Shown: piece after piece, positions 31,678-41,481 of the stretch | Layout: every line of letters starts with the position of its first letter | Numbering within the stretch: position 1 is the stretch's first letter | Origin: Lysobacteraceae bacterium | GTDB lineage: Bacteria; Pseudomonadota; Gammaproteobacteria; Xanthomonadales; Xanthomonadaceae | Direction: 5' to 3' | NCBI GenBank assembly: GCA_031263725.1 | Contig: JAISFF010000076.1 | Span: 1-45,535, forward strand | Length of the DNA: 45,535 bases | Position numbers and translations under genes: made by a program | Notes under the pieces: model-generated | The model's database searches: none | The model's input: only the letters and a program-made list of their open reading frames with translations | Told to the model about the DNA's origin: nothing

Positions 31678-32586
31678 ATGAAGACCTTACGCATCGCCAC
31701 TCGCAAGAGTCCGCTGGCCCTTTGGCAGAGCAAGCATATCGCCACGCGCTTGCGCGAACGCCATCCCGCGCTTGCGGTCGAACTGGTACCGATGAGTACG
31801 CGCGGTGACGAAATCCTGGACCGGTCGTTGGCGGCGATCGGCGGCAAGGGGCTGTTTCTCAAGGAACTGGAACTGGCGATGCTGCGCGGCGAAGCGGATT
31901 GCGCGGTGCATTCGCTGAAGGATGTGCCGATGGAGCTGGAAGCCCCGTTCGTGCTGGCGGCAATTCCCGAGCGCGAGGATTCCGCCGATGCATTCGTCAG
32001 TCCTCGCCATGAAGCCCTGGATGCGTTGCCGCCTGGCGCGCGCGTGGGCACTTCCTCGCTGCGGCGACAGGCGCAGTTGCGGGCATTGCGTCCGGATCTG
32101 CAATTGCTGGACCTGCGCGGCAACGTCAACACCCGTTTGGCGAAGCTGGACGCGGGCGAATACGACGCCATCATCCTGGCCTGTGCCGGGCTTTCCCGGT
32201 TGGGGCTGGGCGGGCGGATACGGGCGCGGCTGACGCCTCCGCAATGGCTGCCGGCTCCCGCGCAGGCGGCGTTGGCGGTGGAATGCAAGGAAGGCGACGC
32301 AGCGATCAGGGCATTGCTGTCCGGGCTGGATCACGCCCCGACGCGAACCTTGGTGGAGGCCGAGCGGGCGATGAACCGGGCCTTGCACGGAAGCTGCCAT
32401 GTGCCGGTGGCCGCATTCGCGGAGTACACCGATCGGGGACTCCGTCTGCAGGGGCTGGTAGGTTCGGCGGCGGATGGCCGTCAGGTCCGGGCCGAGAATT
32501 CCGGCGCCCGGGCGCAGCCCGAGGCGTTGGGGCGGCAGGTTGCCCGACAGTTGCTCGAGGCCGGCGCGGGCGGATTCCTGCAATAG
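31678..32586 (+). CDS. hemC: Hydroxymethylbilane synthase (porphobilinogen deaminase) HemC
   Basis: HemC joins four porphobilinogen molecules into hydroxymethylbilane in haem synthesis. The protein has 302 residues. Family motifs [28 protein letters not shown] and LRGNVNTRL are present. The dipyrromethane cofactor Cys240 lies in [11 protein letters not shown]. The ATG at 31678 gives the standard start [11 protein letters not shown]. In Pseudomonas hemD follows; here the next gene is on the opposite strand and hemD is not in the window. Confidence 0.96.
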   Translation: MKTLRIATRKSPLALWQSKHIATRLRERHPALAVELVPMSTRGDEILDRSLAAIGGKGLFLKELELAMLRGEADCAVHSLKDVPMELEAPFVLAAIPEREDSADAFVSPRHEALDALPPGARVGTSSLRRQAQLRALRPDLQLLDLRGNVNTRLAKLDAGEYDAIILACAGLSRLGLGGRIRARLTPPQWLPAPAQAALAVECKEGDAAIRALLSGLDHAPTRTLVEAERAMNRALHGSCHVPVAAFAEYTDRGLRLQGLVGSAADGRQVRAENSGARAQPEALGRQVARQLLEAGAGGFLQ

Positions 32587-32630
32587 CGCACCGGGAAGAC
32601 GGCTTGCGGTCAGGCCGAACAGCGGTGGTC

Positions 32631-33422
32631 TCAGTCGGCCTCGGTCATCAGCCGGTAGTGTTCGATGCAGGTGCCGGCGAATATCGAAATCGCGATCAAT
32701 GTCCAGCCGATGTGCGACAGCTGCGGCCAATAGAACGACAGGCCGATCAGCAGTATCGGCATCAGCAGGGACAGCTCCAGCACGAACCAGCGCCAGCGCT
32801 GCTCCCATATCGGCGAAAGGCCGCCCCGGCTGTTCCACCACAGCAGCAACAGCGCACCGTTCATTGCCGCCAACAGCATCAGTGACGGTCCCGGCGCCGC
32901 GGCCAGGTGATAGCCGGGCCACTTCAGGGAAAGCAGCGCGAACAGCACGGCCGCACCGGACAGCAGGGCCGAACACAGCAGCAGCGGGGCCAGCAGCGAC
33001 GCGCGCTCTTCCGCGACCGGGAACGAGGCGGCCAGACACAATACGGAGAGGGTCGCCGCAATGCAGAGTGCGGCGCCGGAGACCGAAAGCACGCCCGCAT
33101 CGGTCGGCGCCTGCCGCGTCAGCATGACCCATAGCGCAACCCCGATCAGCAGCGTGATCAGCGTGCCGATCAGCATGCGCGGACGCCATGCCGGCTGCAG
33201 CGCGCGGCTCAGGATCAGCGGAGTTCCCAGCAGGGTCGTGACGATACCGGTGAGGATGGTCAGTTTCTGCCATGCCAACAGGTTGCCGAGCAGGCCGCCA
33301 CGGGTCAGCAACAGCGCGGTTCCTATTCCCAGCCACAACAGCAATCCAAGCCCGGTGCTGGCGAAAGCGCTCCAGAGCGCGGTGGCAGGTGGTAGGTCGG
33401 TATGACGACTGCTTTGCTGCAT
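32631..33422 (-). CDS. Polytopic membrane protein, unassigned (weakly DmsC-like)
   Basis: This is a 263-residue protein with about eight hydrophobic segments and few charged residues. The order of helices and the end IFAGTCIEHYRLMTEA loosely recall the DmsC/YnfH family of quinol-oxidising membrane anchors, whose last helix ends in a similar E-R-x-L-F-F-x-EA pattern. No DmsA or DmsB partner is adjacent. The assignment is therefore weak and the function unknown. The ATG at 33422 has a GGGGAAGG ribosome-binding stretch; longer in-frame starts at 33557 and 33599 are possible. It is convergent with hemC. Confidence 0.6.
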   Translation of the reverse strand: MQQSSRHTDLPPATALWSAFASTGLGLLLWLGIGTALLLTRGGLLGNLLAWQKLTILTGIVTTLLGTPLILSRALQPAWRPRMLIGTLITLLIGVALWVMLTRQAPTDAGVLSVSGAALCIAATLSVLCLAASFPVAEERASLLAPLLLCSALLSGAAVLFALLSLKWPGYHLAAAPGPSLMLLAAMNGALLLLWWNSRGGLSPIWEQRWRWFVLELSLLMPILLIGLSFYWPQLSHIGWTLIAISIFAGTCIEHYRLMTEAD

Positions 33423-33864
33423 GGCCTTCCCCGATCGTGATCCAGCATCGATGTCCTCGGATACACGCCTTTTGACGGCATGTCCGAAAACGTTCTCCCC
33501 TGGGACCAATTCTACATTGCCGGTCATTCGGGATTCGAAAAAACCGGTATCCGTCATGGCAATCGGCGGATGCCGCCGGACCAACGGAATCGTGGGCACC
33601 CTACAAGGGAGGCTGGATACGGATTCCGGATTCCGGGGTCATTGAAGCGCGAATATCCGCTCCGATGCGCGGCTTCCATGGTCGGTATGCCTATGCCGTT
33701 GCGGTTCCTGCGGGTATTCGCGGTGATCGGAATCGGGCTCGCACTGGCCTATGCCCTGAAGCAGGGGGGGCTGGGAACACCGCCTCGCCGCAGCCATTGC
33801 CCGGCCACGACTGGAACCGGACATGCCCGGACCGGCGAGTCCCGTCACGGGTTGGCGGTTCGGA
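33423..33864. other. Gap between membrane-protein gene and zur, with a possible small ORF
   Basis: No gene is firmly supported. A plus-strand frame from an ATG at 33678, 33687 or 33693 encodes one plausible membrane segment (RFLRVFAVIGIGLALAYAL), then meets a G7 run at 33764-33770. After the run the better codon usage seems to move to another frame. It may be a small frameshifted gene or chance. Confidence 0.3.
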
Positions 33865-34359
33865 TCAGACCTTGTCGGCGCACTTGGCGCACAGTCCGTG
33901 CACTTCCAGTGTCTGGGTCTGCGGCCTGAATCCCAGCGCTTTCGCACGTCGTTCGAGCTGTTCGACCACATCCTGGTCCTCCAGTTCGACCGCGCTATGG
34001 CAACGATCGCAGATCAGGAACGGCACGGAATGTTCGTCGCTCCTGGGATGGTGGCAGGCGACGAAGGCATTGACCGATTCCAGCTTGTGCACGAAGCCGT
34101 TGGCCATCAGGAAATCCAGCGCGCGATAGATGGTCGGCGGAGCATCGGCGCCCACGGTGTCGGCGGCCCGCACCATTTCCAGCAGATCGTAGGCCTTGAC
34201 CGGCTTCTCGGTCTGCGCGATCAGTTTGACCACCAACGCCCGGATCGGCGTCAGGCGCAGGCCGCGCTCCTTGCAGGCCTGTTCCACGGCGCGAACGAAT
34301 TCTTCCGCGTCGTGGACGTGGTGATGCGGATCGGTACAGATTGACTTGCGCTCGGACAT
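33865..34359 (-). CDS. zur: Fur-family zinc uptake regulator Zur
   Basis: This 164-residue Fur-superfamily repressor has a winged-helix domain (about 20-95, with LTPIRALVVKLI and TIYRALDFLMANGFVHKL). Its C-terminal metal-binding domain has the structural zinc cysteines Cys117/Cys120 and Cys157/Cys160. The sequence around ACHHPRSDEH matches Zur rather than Fur. The N-terminus carries a His-rich PHHHVH stretch. GGGAG precedes the ATG. No zinc transporter gene is adjacent, so its regulon lies elsewhere. Confidence 0.88.
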   Translation of the reverse strand: MSERKSICTDPHHHVHDAEEFVRAVEQACKERGLRLTPIRALVVKLIAQTEKPVKAYDLLEMVRAADTVGADAPPTIYRALDFLMANGFVHKLESVNAFVACHHPRSDEHSVPFLICDRCHSAVELEDQDVVEQLERRAKALGFRPQTQTLEVHGLCAKCADKV

Positions 34360-34395
34360 GGGCCGCTCCCTAACGTGAGCATCCGCGCTGCTGGA

Positions 34396-34720
34396 TCATG
34401 CATCCCTGTGTGCTGGGTGGTAGCGGAACCATATATGGCCCGCGCCGGAAGGAAGCAACGCCTGCTCCCTCCACGACGCATTATAGCTTCGCCGATTCCA
34501 CGGCTTGCCGTTGGGTCCCCGCATCCATCGCCGCCGCATCACGCCACCCAGCGCCGCATCCATGACGATGGCGCGGAAGCCCGAACATCAGGGTCGACAT
34601 GGCCATCGACACGACCGTCGCCAGGCCGCTGCCCAGCCCGCCCAGCAATCCGCCCAGGAACGCCAGCAAGACTATGCGTGGCCATGAATAAATCCCACGC
34701 AATTGCAAGATGCATATCAC
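34396..34720 (-). pseudogene. Small membrane ORF, probably frameshifted (hypothetical)
   Basis: A minus-strand GTG frame from 34720 gives one membrane-type segment (LLAFLGGLLGGLGSGLATVV) with good high-GC third positions. Coding character then appears to move to another frame near 34570-34580, continuing as an Arg-rich peptide (VMDAALGGVMRRRW) to a stop at 34396-34398. The unshifted frame stops at 34481. Either the gene is broken by a 1-nt change or only the first frame is used. No homologue is recognised. The first frame's end coincides with a possible zur promoter. Confidence 0.3.
34480..34485 (-). promoter_or_regulatory. Possible -10 element for zur
   Basis: A perfect TATAAT read on the minus strand, about 120 nt upstream of the zur ATG. 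No matching -35 was identified, and no clear Zur-box palindrome is seen around it. Confidence 0.3.
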
Positions 34721-34807
34721 GCTAACCGTTCAGCGCCTACCGCGAAATTCGCCGCTCGCCTGTCCGTTTCGATGCCGGAAGTGAAACGTCCGCAATCTCT
34801 CCAGCCG

Positions 34808-36844
34808 TCATCTCACCAGTTCAAGCAGCCGTTCGATTTCCGTGGCCTTGGCTCCATCATGCTCCGCCGACCGGCTGGTATTGAACGCTTCATCCTGCGC
34901 CACCTTCAGGTGCATCAATGCCGACAATGGCATGGCTCTCCCGTAGAGGAAGCCCTGTCCATGCCGGACTCCCAGATTCACCAGCGTTTCCGCTTCCTGC
35001 CGGGTTTCGATGCCTTCGGCCACTAGTTCGGCGCGGTATCGCTGGGCGCTCTCCAGCGCCAGCGATATCGCCACCCGCATGCGCGGCTGCGCCAGGCGGG
35101 CCACCATCGAACGATTGATCTTGACCTCGCTGAAGGGATATTGCGCCAGTAGCGCCAGCGCCGAATAGCCAGTGCCGAAGTCATCCAGCGACAGGCGGAT
35201 TCCCGACCGGTACAGCAGTTGCATGTTGACCCGCACTTCTTTCCGGTCCGGCAACGCCTGCTGTTCGGTCAGCTCCAGCACCAACCGGTCCGGAGCCACC
35301 CCAGCCGTCTCCAGCAACCGGACCAGACGCGGCGCGAAACCGCCGGTTTCCAGCGAGGCCGCCGAGATATTGACGGAAAAGGGAACGATCCGGCCAAGGG
35401 CTTGCAGATGCAGCAGATCCTGGACCGCGGCTCTCAAGGTGCACCACTCGAACTCGGCCATCAGTTGCTGCTGCACCGCCATGCGCAGAACCTGCCCAGG
35501 CCTGATGGGTTCACCCCCCTCGTCGTGCATCCGCAGCAACGCCTCGGCGCCGACGATACGTCCGGTGCCCAGATCCACTTTCGGTTGATACTGGATGGGC
35601 GGCAGTTCCTGCTCCCTTATCCACCACGCCAGCCGCTGCCGGAGCCAGCTGTCACGCACTACCCGGTCGGGCAGCGATGGCATGAAATAGCCGATTTTCT
35701 CCTCCGCGCTGCGCAACGCCAGATTGAGGTTGCGCAATGCTTCATCGACCTGGCCACGCCCGCTGCCTTGCAATTCCGCGACACCATATTGAAGGCGCGG
35801 AAACGGGCCACCCTCGATGGCATGTTCGGCCCGCAGCCAGCGATCCAGTTTCGCGCTCAGCAGGGGCAGCAGATTGGTCCGCTGCGCTTCGGCAACGGAA
35901 ATGTCGTGCAGCACCACAGCAAGGAAAGCATCGGACAGCACGAACAGGCGCGGCCGTTGTATGCGCAGGAAAGCGCCCGAAGACTCGCGCCTGATCAGCG
36001 ATTCGATCCAGCGCCAGAACGCATCCGCCCAAGGCTGCCCATGCACCACGATCAGGTCGCCCAGGTTCGAAACCTCGATCAGTACCAGCGTGTGCGAACG
36101 ATGCGAATCGTCCGGATTCCGCGCCAGTTTCTTCAGGTGCTTGCGCAGCGCCACGCGATTGGGAAACCCGGTGAACGGATCGATCAGGCTCATGCGGTAC
36201 TTGCGCAACCGCTGTTCGCGACGGTCGCCTTCCCACTTCATCAGTCCGAAGATTCCGAGCAGCAACAGCAGCGTTATCGGCGCGGCCGCGATGCGCAATG
36301 CGATGACACCGTGGGCGGTACGCGAATCGATCAGCCCCGACAGGCTCACTATCAACGGTGTCAGCAGCCCGGCGAGCAGTTGTACGGACAATGCCACCAC
36401 GATTCCCGACCATCGCAACTGCCGGGTGGACCTGGACCGCAGCCAATGGCGCACGCCGACGCCGGTCGCAGCGACTATCGCCATGTCCAGCGTGATCGGA
36501 AGCACCGCCACGTCGCCGGAGAACATCCGCATCGCCAGCAGCATCAGCCCGGTATATGTCGCGCCGCCGAGTGCGCCTCCCAGGACGCCGGCGAGAAAAG
36601 CCAGGCCGGTGCGCAAATGCAGACTTGGGTTATCGTTGCCGGACGCCCAGACCAGATAGGCCATGAAGAACGCGGCGATTCCCAGTACGACGCCGGGATT
36701 CACCCGGTGCCTGCGGAAACCGCGATGTTCCTGGTTCACCATCATCAGGGCACACACGGCGCCGATGATCGCGCCTCCCTGCATGATCAGGAAATGCGCA
36801 TTGGAGAGGATGTACAGGATCCCTTCTTCGATGTCTGCCCACAT
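34808..36844 (-). CDS. Membrane EAL-domain c-di-GMP phosphodiesterase with degenerate GGDEF
   Basis: This is a 678-residue protein. The N-terminal region (about 15-205) has six or so hydrophobic segments, in part like the 5TMR-LYT sensor of LytS proteins ([17 protein letters not shown]). A degenerate GGDEF domain (about 215-390) starts with DPFTGFPNR, but the active-site GGDEF is replaced by L-S-D-A-F (303-307). The EAL domain (about 400-650) keeps the key residues: E434-A-L, Asn492, Glu524, Asp554-Asp555, Lys575, Glu610 and Gln630. It should hydrolyse c-di-GMP at the membrane. GAGGAGG precedes the ATG at 36844; an upstream in-frame ATG at 36952 is less likely. Confidence 0.9.
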   Translation of the reverse strand: MWADIEEGILYILSNAHFLIMQGGAIIGAVCALMMVNQEHRGFRRHRVNPGVVLGIAAFFMAYLVWASGNDNPSLHLRTGLAFLAGVLGGALGGATYTGLMLLAMRMFSGDVAVLPITLDMAIVAATGVGVRHWLRSRSTRQLRWSGIVVALSVQLLAGLLTPLIVSLSGLIDSRTAHGVIALRIAAAPITLLLLLGIFGLMKWEGDRREQRLRKYRMSLIDPFTGFPNRVALRKHLKKLARNPDDSHRSHTLVLIEVSNLGDLIVVHGQPWADAFWRWIESLIRRESSGAFLRIQRPRLFVLSDAFLAVVLHDISVAEAQRTNLLPLLSAKLDRWLRAEHAIEGGPFPRLQYGVAELQGSGRGQVDEALRNLNLALRSAEEKIGYFMPSLPDRVVRDSWLRQRLAWWIREQELPPIQYQPKVDLGTGRIVGAEALLRMHDEGGEPIRPGQVLRMAVQQQLMAEFEWCTLRAAVQDLLHLQALGRIVPFSVNISAASLETGGFAPRLVRLLETAGVAPDRLVLELTEQQALPDRKEVRVNMQLLYRSGIRLSLDDFGTGYSALALLAQYPFSEVKINRSMVARLAQPRMRVAISLALESAQRYRAELVAEGIETRQEAETLVNLGVRHGQGFLYGRAMPLSALMHLKVAQDEAFNTSRSAEHDGAKATEIERLLELVR

Positions 36845-37131
36845 GTTTCGCCTCCTCTGCCGTCGGCAAGCGATGGAGGCACTTTCCCGGACCTGGCCCG
36901 GAACCCGGGCATCCAGCCGCCCGGAACAGCGTGCGAGTTCAACGCCAGCCACTTCGAAGCATGTGCGCGATTTCCGGAAGCATCCGGAACGCCATCACCC
37001 ATTGCACAGGATCATTCGTTCACAACATTACTCCGATAAGCGTAGTGTTATGGCTGGCATGTAATCGGCAGGTGAAGATTTCCCGGGGTCGCTTCTTAAC
37101 GAAACGGACTCTATCTTCCCCGATCAGTCGA
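36845..37131. other. Intergenic region between gltX end and EAL gene start
   Basis: No gene is supported in these 287 nt. An imperfect inverted repeat (AACATTAC and GTAGTGTT, about 37024-37049) with AT-rich flanks lies 180-205 nt upstream of the EAL start and may belong to its promoter region. No clear gltX terminator was found. Confidence 0.4.
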
Positions 37132-38529
37132 TTACACAATCTTTGCCAGAGCGGTTCGGATTCTCTCGAGCGCCTGCTCGCGTCCCGCCAGATATACGGT
37201 TTGCGAAATATCCGGGCTTACCTGGGTACCGGTGATCGCTACCCGCAAGGGCTGCGCCAGCTTGCCCATGCCTATGCCGAGTTCGGCGGGAATGCCGTGC
37301 AACGCCGCTCCGACCGATTCCGCCGTCCATCCGGTCGATGCTTCGAGCTTCTCCAGCGCGCGCCGCAAGGGCGCTTGCGCCGCCGCTGTCAGATGCTTGG
37401 CCACCGCCGTCTCGTCGTAGACCTCCAGTGGCCGGTACCAGGCCACGGCGCGTTCGGCCATTTCCTTCAACGTCTGCGCGCGGTCACGCATCGCGATCAC
37501 GACATCGGCCGGCGCCGGGCCGCGGGCCGGGTCCAGACCCAGCCTGCGCAGCTGGTATTCCAGTTGCGGCGCGATCGTTGCCGGATCGTCGGTCTTGAGA
37601 TAATGCTGATTCACCCAGCCCAGCTTGGCCATGTCCAGCCGCGCCGCTCTGGAATGCACATCCTTGACCTCGAACAGGCCGATCAGTTCCTGCCGGCTGA
37701 AAAGCTCCTGGTCGCCATGCGACCAGCCCAGCCGCGCCAGATAGTTGATCAAGGCATGCGGCAGATAACCGGCATCGCGGTATTCCATGACATCGACCGC
37801 GCCGGTACGCTTGGACAGCTTGGCGCCCTGCTCGTCGAGGATCATCGGCATGTGCGCGAAACGCGGCGCGCGCGCGCCAAGCGCCTCGTAGAGGTTGATC
37901 TGGCGCGGCGTGTTATTGATATGGTCGTCGCCGCGAATCACTTCGGTGATGCCCATGTCCCAATCGTCCACCACCACGGCGAAGTTGTAGGTCGGATAGC
38001 CGTCGGAACGGAAGATCACCAGATCGTCCAGTTCGCTGTTGCCGATCTCGATCGGTCCCTTGATCAGATCGTTGAAGACGACGCTGCCCTCCGGCGGATT
38101 CTTGAAGCGGATCACGCGATTGGGATCGTTCCGATAAGGCAGGTCCTGCGTGCGTGCGCGGCCGTCATAGCGCGGCTTGCGACCCTCGGCCCGCGCCTGC
38201 TCGCGCATCGCATCCAGTTCCTCGCGGGTCTCGTAGGCGTAGTACGCTTTGCCGGCCTCCAGCAACTGCCCGGCCACCTCGCGATAGCGGTCCAGCCGCC
38301 GGGTCTGGTAGATCGGGCCTTCGTCGTAGTCCAGTCCGAGCCAGTCCATCGCCTCCAGGATCGCGTCGATCGCCGCCTGGGTGCTGCGCTCGCGGTCGGT
38401 ATCCTCGATCCGCAGCACGAACTTGCCGCCGCGATGCCGGGCTTCCAGCCAGCAATACAGCGCCGTGCGGGCACCGCCGATATGCAGATAACCGGTGGGG
38501 CTGGGAGCAAAGCGGGTACGGCAGGTCAT
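37132..38529 (-). CDS. gltX: Glutamyl-tRNA synthetase GltX
   Basis: GltX is a class I aminoacyl-tRNA synthetase of 465 residues that charges tRNA-Glu. The HIGH-type motif is H16-I-G-G19 after FAPSPTGYL, and the KMSKS-type motif appears as KLSKR. The C-terminal alpha-helical anticodon-binding domain is complete. The ATG at 38529 gives the usual start [13 protein letters not shown]. It is divergent from lpxH with a 78-nt spacer. No tRNA gene is adjacent. Confidence 0.97.
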   Translation of the reverse strand: MTCRTRFAPSPTGYLHIGGARTALYCWLEARHRGGKFVLRIEDTDRERSTQAAIDAILEAMDWLGLDYDEGPIYQTRRLDRYREVAGQLLEAGKAYYAYETREELDAMREQARAEGRKPRYDGRARTQDLPYRNDPNRVIRFKNPPEGSVVFNDLIKGPIEIGNSELDDLVIFRSDGYPTYNFAVVVDDWDMGITEVIRGDDHINNTPRQINLYEALGARAPRFAHMPMILDEQGAKLSKRTGAVDVMEYRDAGYLPHALINYLARLGWSHGDQELFSRQELIGLFEVKDVHSRAARLDMAKLGWVNQHYLKTDDPATIAPQLEYQLRRLGLDPARGPAPADVVIAMRDRAQTLKEMAERAVAWYRPLEVYDETAVAKHLTAAAQAPLRRALEKLEASTGWTAESVGAALHGIPAELGIGMGKLAQPLRVAITGTQVSPDISQTVYLAGREQALERIRTALAKIV

Positions 38530-38595
38530 GGCGCGCTCGGAACGATGCAAGGGCCGATGATTCTACCGGAGGCCGCTTCTTGCCGCTGCCGCCTC

Positions 38596-38601
38596 TACAA
38601 T
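38596..38601 (+). promoter_or_regulatory. Possible -10 element of lpxH, leaderless spacing
   Basis: TACAAT ends 6 nt before the lpxH ATG, the same spacing and a similar following sequence (TGGCG) as at hemC. A -35 is not obvious. Confidence 0.35.
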
Positions 38602-38607
38602 GGCGGT

Positions 38608-39348
38608 ATGACGACTCTCTTCATTTCCGACCTGCACCTGGACTCCTCGCGTCCGGAGACCACCGCCAGCTTCGAGCGCTTCCTGCGCGACGAAGCCGCC
38701 AAGGCCGATGCTCTGTACATCCTCGGCGATCTGTTCGAAGCCTGGCTCGGCGACGACGATCCTTCCGCGGAAGGGGCGCGCGTCGCTACCGCCCTGCGCG
38801 CCATCAGCGACGCCGGCGTGCTGGTCCATTTCATTCGCGGCAATCGCGATTTCCTGCTCGGCGAGGACTATGCCCGTCGCGCCGGCATGCGCATCCTCCC
38901 CGATCCCACCGTCATCGACCTGTACGGCAAACCGGCGCTGATCCTGCATGGCGATCTGCTGTGCACCGACGACGCGGCCTATCAGCAGTTCCGCGCGCAG
39001 AGCCGCAATCCGGCCTGGCAGGCGCAGATGCTGGCGCAGCCGCTGCCGGTGCGGCAGGCGATCGCACAGCAGGCGCGCGCAGCCAGCTTTGCGCGGCAGT
39101 CGGAAATGCAACAGAAAGATCGCACCCAGTATGAAACGATCACCGATGTCGCGCCCGCGACGGTGGATGAATTCTTCACCCGCTACGGCATCGACACGAT
39201 GATCCACGGACACACGCACCGGCCCGCGATCCACGAACTGGAAGCCGATGGCAAGCGGCGTCGCCGCATCGTGCTTGGCGACTGGTACGACCAGGGATCG
39301 ATCCTGCGCGTCGTCGCCGACGGCATGGAACTGGAACATCCGCGATAG
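38608..39348 (+). CDS. lpxH: UDP-2,3-diacylglucosamine diphosphatase LpxH
   Basis: LpxH is a calcineurin-like metallophosphoesterase that cleaves UDP-2,3-diacylglucosamine to lipid X in lipid A synthesis. The protein has 246 residues. The metal ligands are all visible: Asp8 and His10 (ISDLHL), Asp41 (GDLFEAW), Asn79 (GNRD), His114 (HGD), and His200 and His202 (HGHTHRP). It acts at the inner face of the membrane. With lpxC it is the second lipid A gene in this window. Confidence 0.96.
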   Translation: MTTLFISDLHLDSSRPETTASFERFLRDEAAKADALYILGDLFEAWLGDDDPSAEGARVATALRAISDAGVLVHFIRGNRDFLLGEDYARRAGMRILPDPTVIDLYGKPALILHGDLLCTDDAAYQQFRAQSRNPAWQAQMLAQPLPVRQAIAQQARAASFARQSEMQQKDRTQYETITDVAPATVDEFFTRYGIDTMIHGHTHRPAIHELEADGKRRRRIVLGDWYDQGSILRVVADGMELEHPR

Positions 39349-39378
39349 ACAATCCGGCCAATGCACCATGCGGAAAAA

Positions 39379-39402
39379 CCAAGGCCCATGCCTTGGCTTT
39401 TT
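39379..39402 (+). terminator. Intrinsic terminator after lpxH
   Basis: Stem CCAAGGC/GCCTTGG, loop CCAT, preceded by an A5 run and followed by CTTTTT. It lies 30 nt after the lpxH stop. Confidence 0.85.
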
Positions 39403-39479
39403 CACTTGCGTCGATTCCGGCGGAACATGGCGGCTCGCGGAGTACCGTGTTCAGAACACGACATAGGCGACGCATATAG

Positions 39480-39617
39480 TTCGGCGAGATCGCTGGCGAA
39501 TGCCCTATGCAGGGGTTCGCAAGTCTGTGTCGAGGGTTCGATCCGCTACGGCAAGTACACCGGAAAGGATGGCGTGGAGCGGCATAGCGCCGACATCATC
39601 AGCGACATGCTGAACAT
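39480..39617 (+). pseudogene. Fragment of single-stranded DNA-binding protein gene (ssb), frameshifted
   Basis: Two frames together encode the middle of a xanthomonad-type SSB: FGEIAGE (39480-39500), then after one extra nucleotide L-C-R-GSQVCVEGSIRYGKYTGKDG, continuing VERHSADIISDMLNM to about 39617. This corresponds to roughly residues 60-110 of a normal SSB (GEIAGEYLRKGSQVYVEGS in family members). The N-terminal half and the Gly-rich tail with the acidic tip are missing. Codon third positions are still GC-rich, so the relic is fairly recent. An intact ssb must exist elsewhere. Confidence 0.75.
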
Positions 39618-39665
39618 GCCGAGCACGAAGCAGGCGATCCGCAACGAACGACACAGTAACGCCAA

Positions 39666-39836
39666 CCGGATCGGCTCGGGCGGAGGCGCATCCTCCGGCG
39701 TGTCCAGTTCGCCGTGCCGGAATGCGGCCGCATATCCGCAGGTCAGGTCCACCTTGTCTTCCGGCGTATCCGCATCCAGACACAGACGCGCCACCTCGAA
39801 CAGCGTCAAGCCCATCACACGCGAATGCGGGTTCAC
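39666..39836 (-). pseudogene. N-terminal fragment of a DUF455 (ferritin-like) gene
   Basis: The minus strand encodes a peptide with LFEVARLCLDADTPEDKV, then an Ala/Gly-rich helix and DAPPPEPIR. This resembles the beginning of DUF455 family proteins (LDA-x-x-P-x-x-K...DAPPPEPI), which are normally about 260-270 residues. After PEPIR the expected GRPARP-type continuation is absent and the frame runs into sequence that is the ssb relic on the other strand. The gene is thus cut after about 50 codons. The start may be GTG 39836 or ATG 39815. Confidence 0.6.
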
Positions 39837-39880
39837 TTCCCTCGATATTTTCCACCGTCGCGCAGGATCGCCGCCAACGG

Positions 39881-39903
39881 AAAACGCCGCCCGCAGGCGG
39901 CGT
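39881..39903 (-). terminator. Intrinsic terminator after purF
   Basis: On the minus strand, stem ACGCCGCC/GGCGGCGT (39884-39891 with 39896-39903), loop TGCG, followed by TTTTCC. It lies about 42 nt after the purF stop. Confidence 0.75.
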
Positions 39904-39944
39904 CGATATTTTCACGCCCGTTTCGGCGGCGGCGCGCTGGAACA

Positions 39945-41414
39945 TCACATAGCGCGGCGCTTCAGCTTGGCCTCGTCGGAACGGTTCTGTCCCAGACGCT
40001 TGAAATAATCCGGATCGATACCGGTCACGTATTCGCCGTCGAAGCAGGACGAATCGAACTTGACGAGGTCGGGATTGCCCTCGCGCACGGCCGATTCCAG
40101 ATCCTCGATATCCTGGTAGACCAGCCAGTCGCAACCGAGCAGCTTCTCGATTTCCTCGACGCTGCGGTCGTGCGCCACCAGCTCGTCCACCGACGGCATG
40201 TCGATGCCGTAGATGTTCGGATAGCGCACCGGCGGCGCGGCGGACGCCAGGTAGACCTTGCGCGCGCCGGCATCGCGGGCCATCTGCACGATCTGCTTCG
40301 ACGTGGTGCCGCGCACGATCGAATCGTCGACCAGCAGCACGACCCGGTTGCGGAATTCCAGCGGGATCGGATTGAGCTTGCGGCGCACCGATTTCACCCG
40401 CTCGCTCTGTCCGGGCATGATGAAGGTGCGGCCGACATAGCGGTTCTTGATGAAGCCCTCGCGGTATTTGACGCCCAGGACATTGGACATTTCCAGCGCG
40501 GCATCGCGCGAAGTATCCGGGATCGGAACAACCGTATCGATGTCGTGGTTCGGACGCAGACGCAGGATTTTTTCACCCAGCTTCACGCCCATGCGCATCC
40601 GCGCCTTGTGCACGGACACGTTGTCGATCATCGAGTCGGGCCGGGCAAAGTAGACATATTCGAAGATGCACGGTGCGCGCGCGGCCTTCTCCACGCAGAC
40701 TTCCGAGAACATTTCACCGCGTGTGGTGATGACGATGGCCTCGCCCGGCAGTACGTCGCGCACACGCCGGAAACCGAGAATGTCCAACGCCACCGATTCC
40801 GACGCGACCATGTATTCGGTGCCCTCGTTGTGCTCGCGCTTGCCCAGCACCAGCGGACGGATGCCGTGCGGGTCGCGGAACGCCACCAGCCCCAGGCCCA
40901 ATACCGCAGTGACCACCGCGTAGCCGCCACGGCAACGGCGGTGCACACCGGCCACCGCGCGGATCGCGGTCTCCGGCATCAGCCTGCGTTGCAGGTCGAG
41001 CTCGTGCGCGAAGACATTCAGCAGCACTTCCGAGTCGGACTCGGTGTTCACGTTGCGGCGGTCCTGCTCGAACACCTCGCGGCGCAGGGCCTCGGTATTG
41101 ATCAGGTTGCCGTTGTGCGCCAGCGCGATGCCATAAGGCGAGTTGACGTAGAACGGCTGCGCTTCGGCGGAGCCCTCGGAGCCAGCCGTGGGATAGCGGC
41201 AATGCGCGATGCCGACACGCCCGGTCAGCAGCGACATCGATGCCTCGTCGAACACGTCCTTGACCAGTCCGTTGCCCTTGTGGATGCGGATATGGTTGCC
41301 GTCCACGGTGGCGATGCCGGCAGCATCCTGCCCCCGGTGTTGCAACACGGTCAATCCGTCATACAACTGACTGGCGACGTTCCGACTGCCGACGATGCCC
41401 ACGATGCCACACAT
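39945..41414 (-). CDS. purF: Amidophosphoribosyltransferase PurF
   Basis: PurF makes phosphoribosylamine from PRPP and glutamine, the first step of purine synthesis. The protein has 489 residues. The N-terminal Ntn glutaminase begins MCGIVGIVG, so Cys2 becomes the nucleophile after Met removal. [10 protein letters not shown] and AHNGNLIN are typical. The PRPP loop is [15 protein letters not shown] near residue 370. It is the last gene of the folC-dedD-cvpA-purF cluster. Confidence 0.97.
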   Translation of the reverse strand: MCGIVGIVGSRNVASQLYDGLTVLQHRGQDAAGIATVDGNHIRIHKGNGLVKDVFDEASMSLLTGRVGIAHCRYPTAGSEGSAEAQPFYVNSPYGIALAHNGNLINTEALRREVFEQDRRNVNTESDSEVLLNVFAHELDLQRRLMPETAIRAVAGVHRRCRGGYAVVTAVLGLGLVAFRDPHGIRPLVLGKREHNEGTEYMVASESVALDILGFRRVRDVLPGEAIVITTRGEMFSEVCVEKAARAPCIFEYVYFARPDSMIDNVSVHKARMRMGVKLGEKILRLRPNHDIDTVVPIPDTSRDAALEMSNVLGVKYREGFIKNRYVGRTFIMPGQSERVKSVRRKLNPIPLEFRNRVVLLVDDSIVRGTTSKQIVQMARDAGARKVYLASAAPPVRYPNIYGIDMPSVDELVAHDRSVEEIEKLLGCDWLVYQDIEDLESAVREGNPDLVKFDSSCFDGEYVTGIDPDYFKRLGQNRSDEAKLKRRAM

Positions 41415-41481
41415 GATGCCTGCTCTCTGTATTGACTGCGGAAACTCCGGAGTTTCGGACTTTCATGTCCAGGCGACCAGA

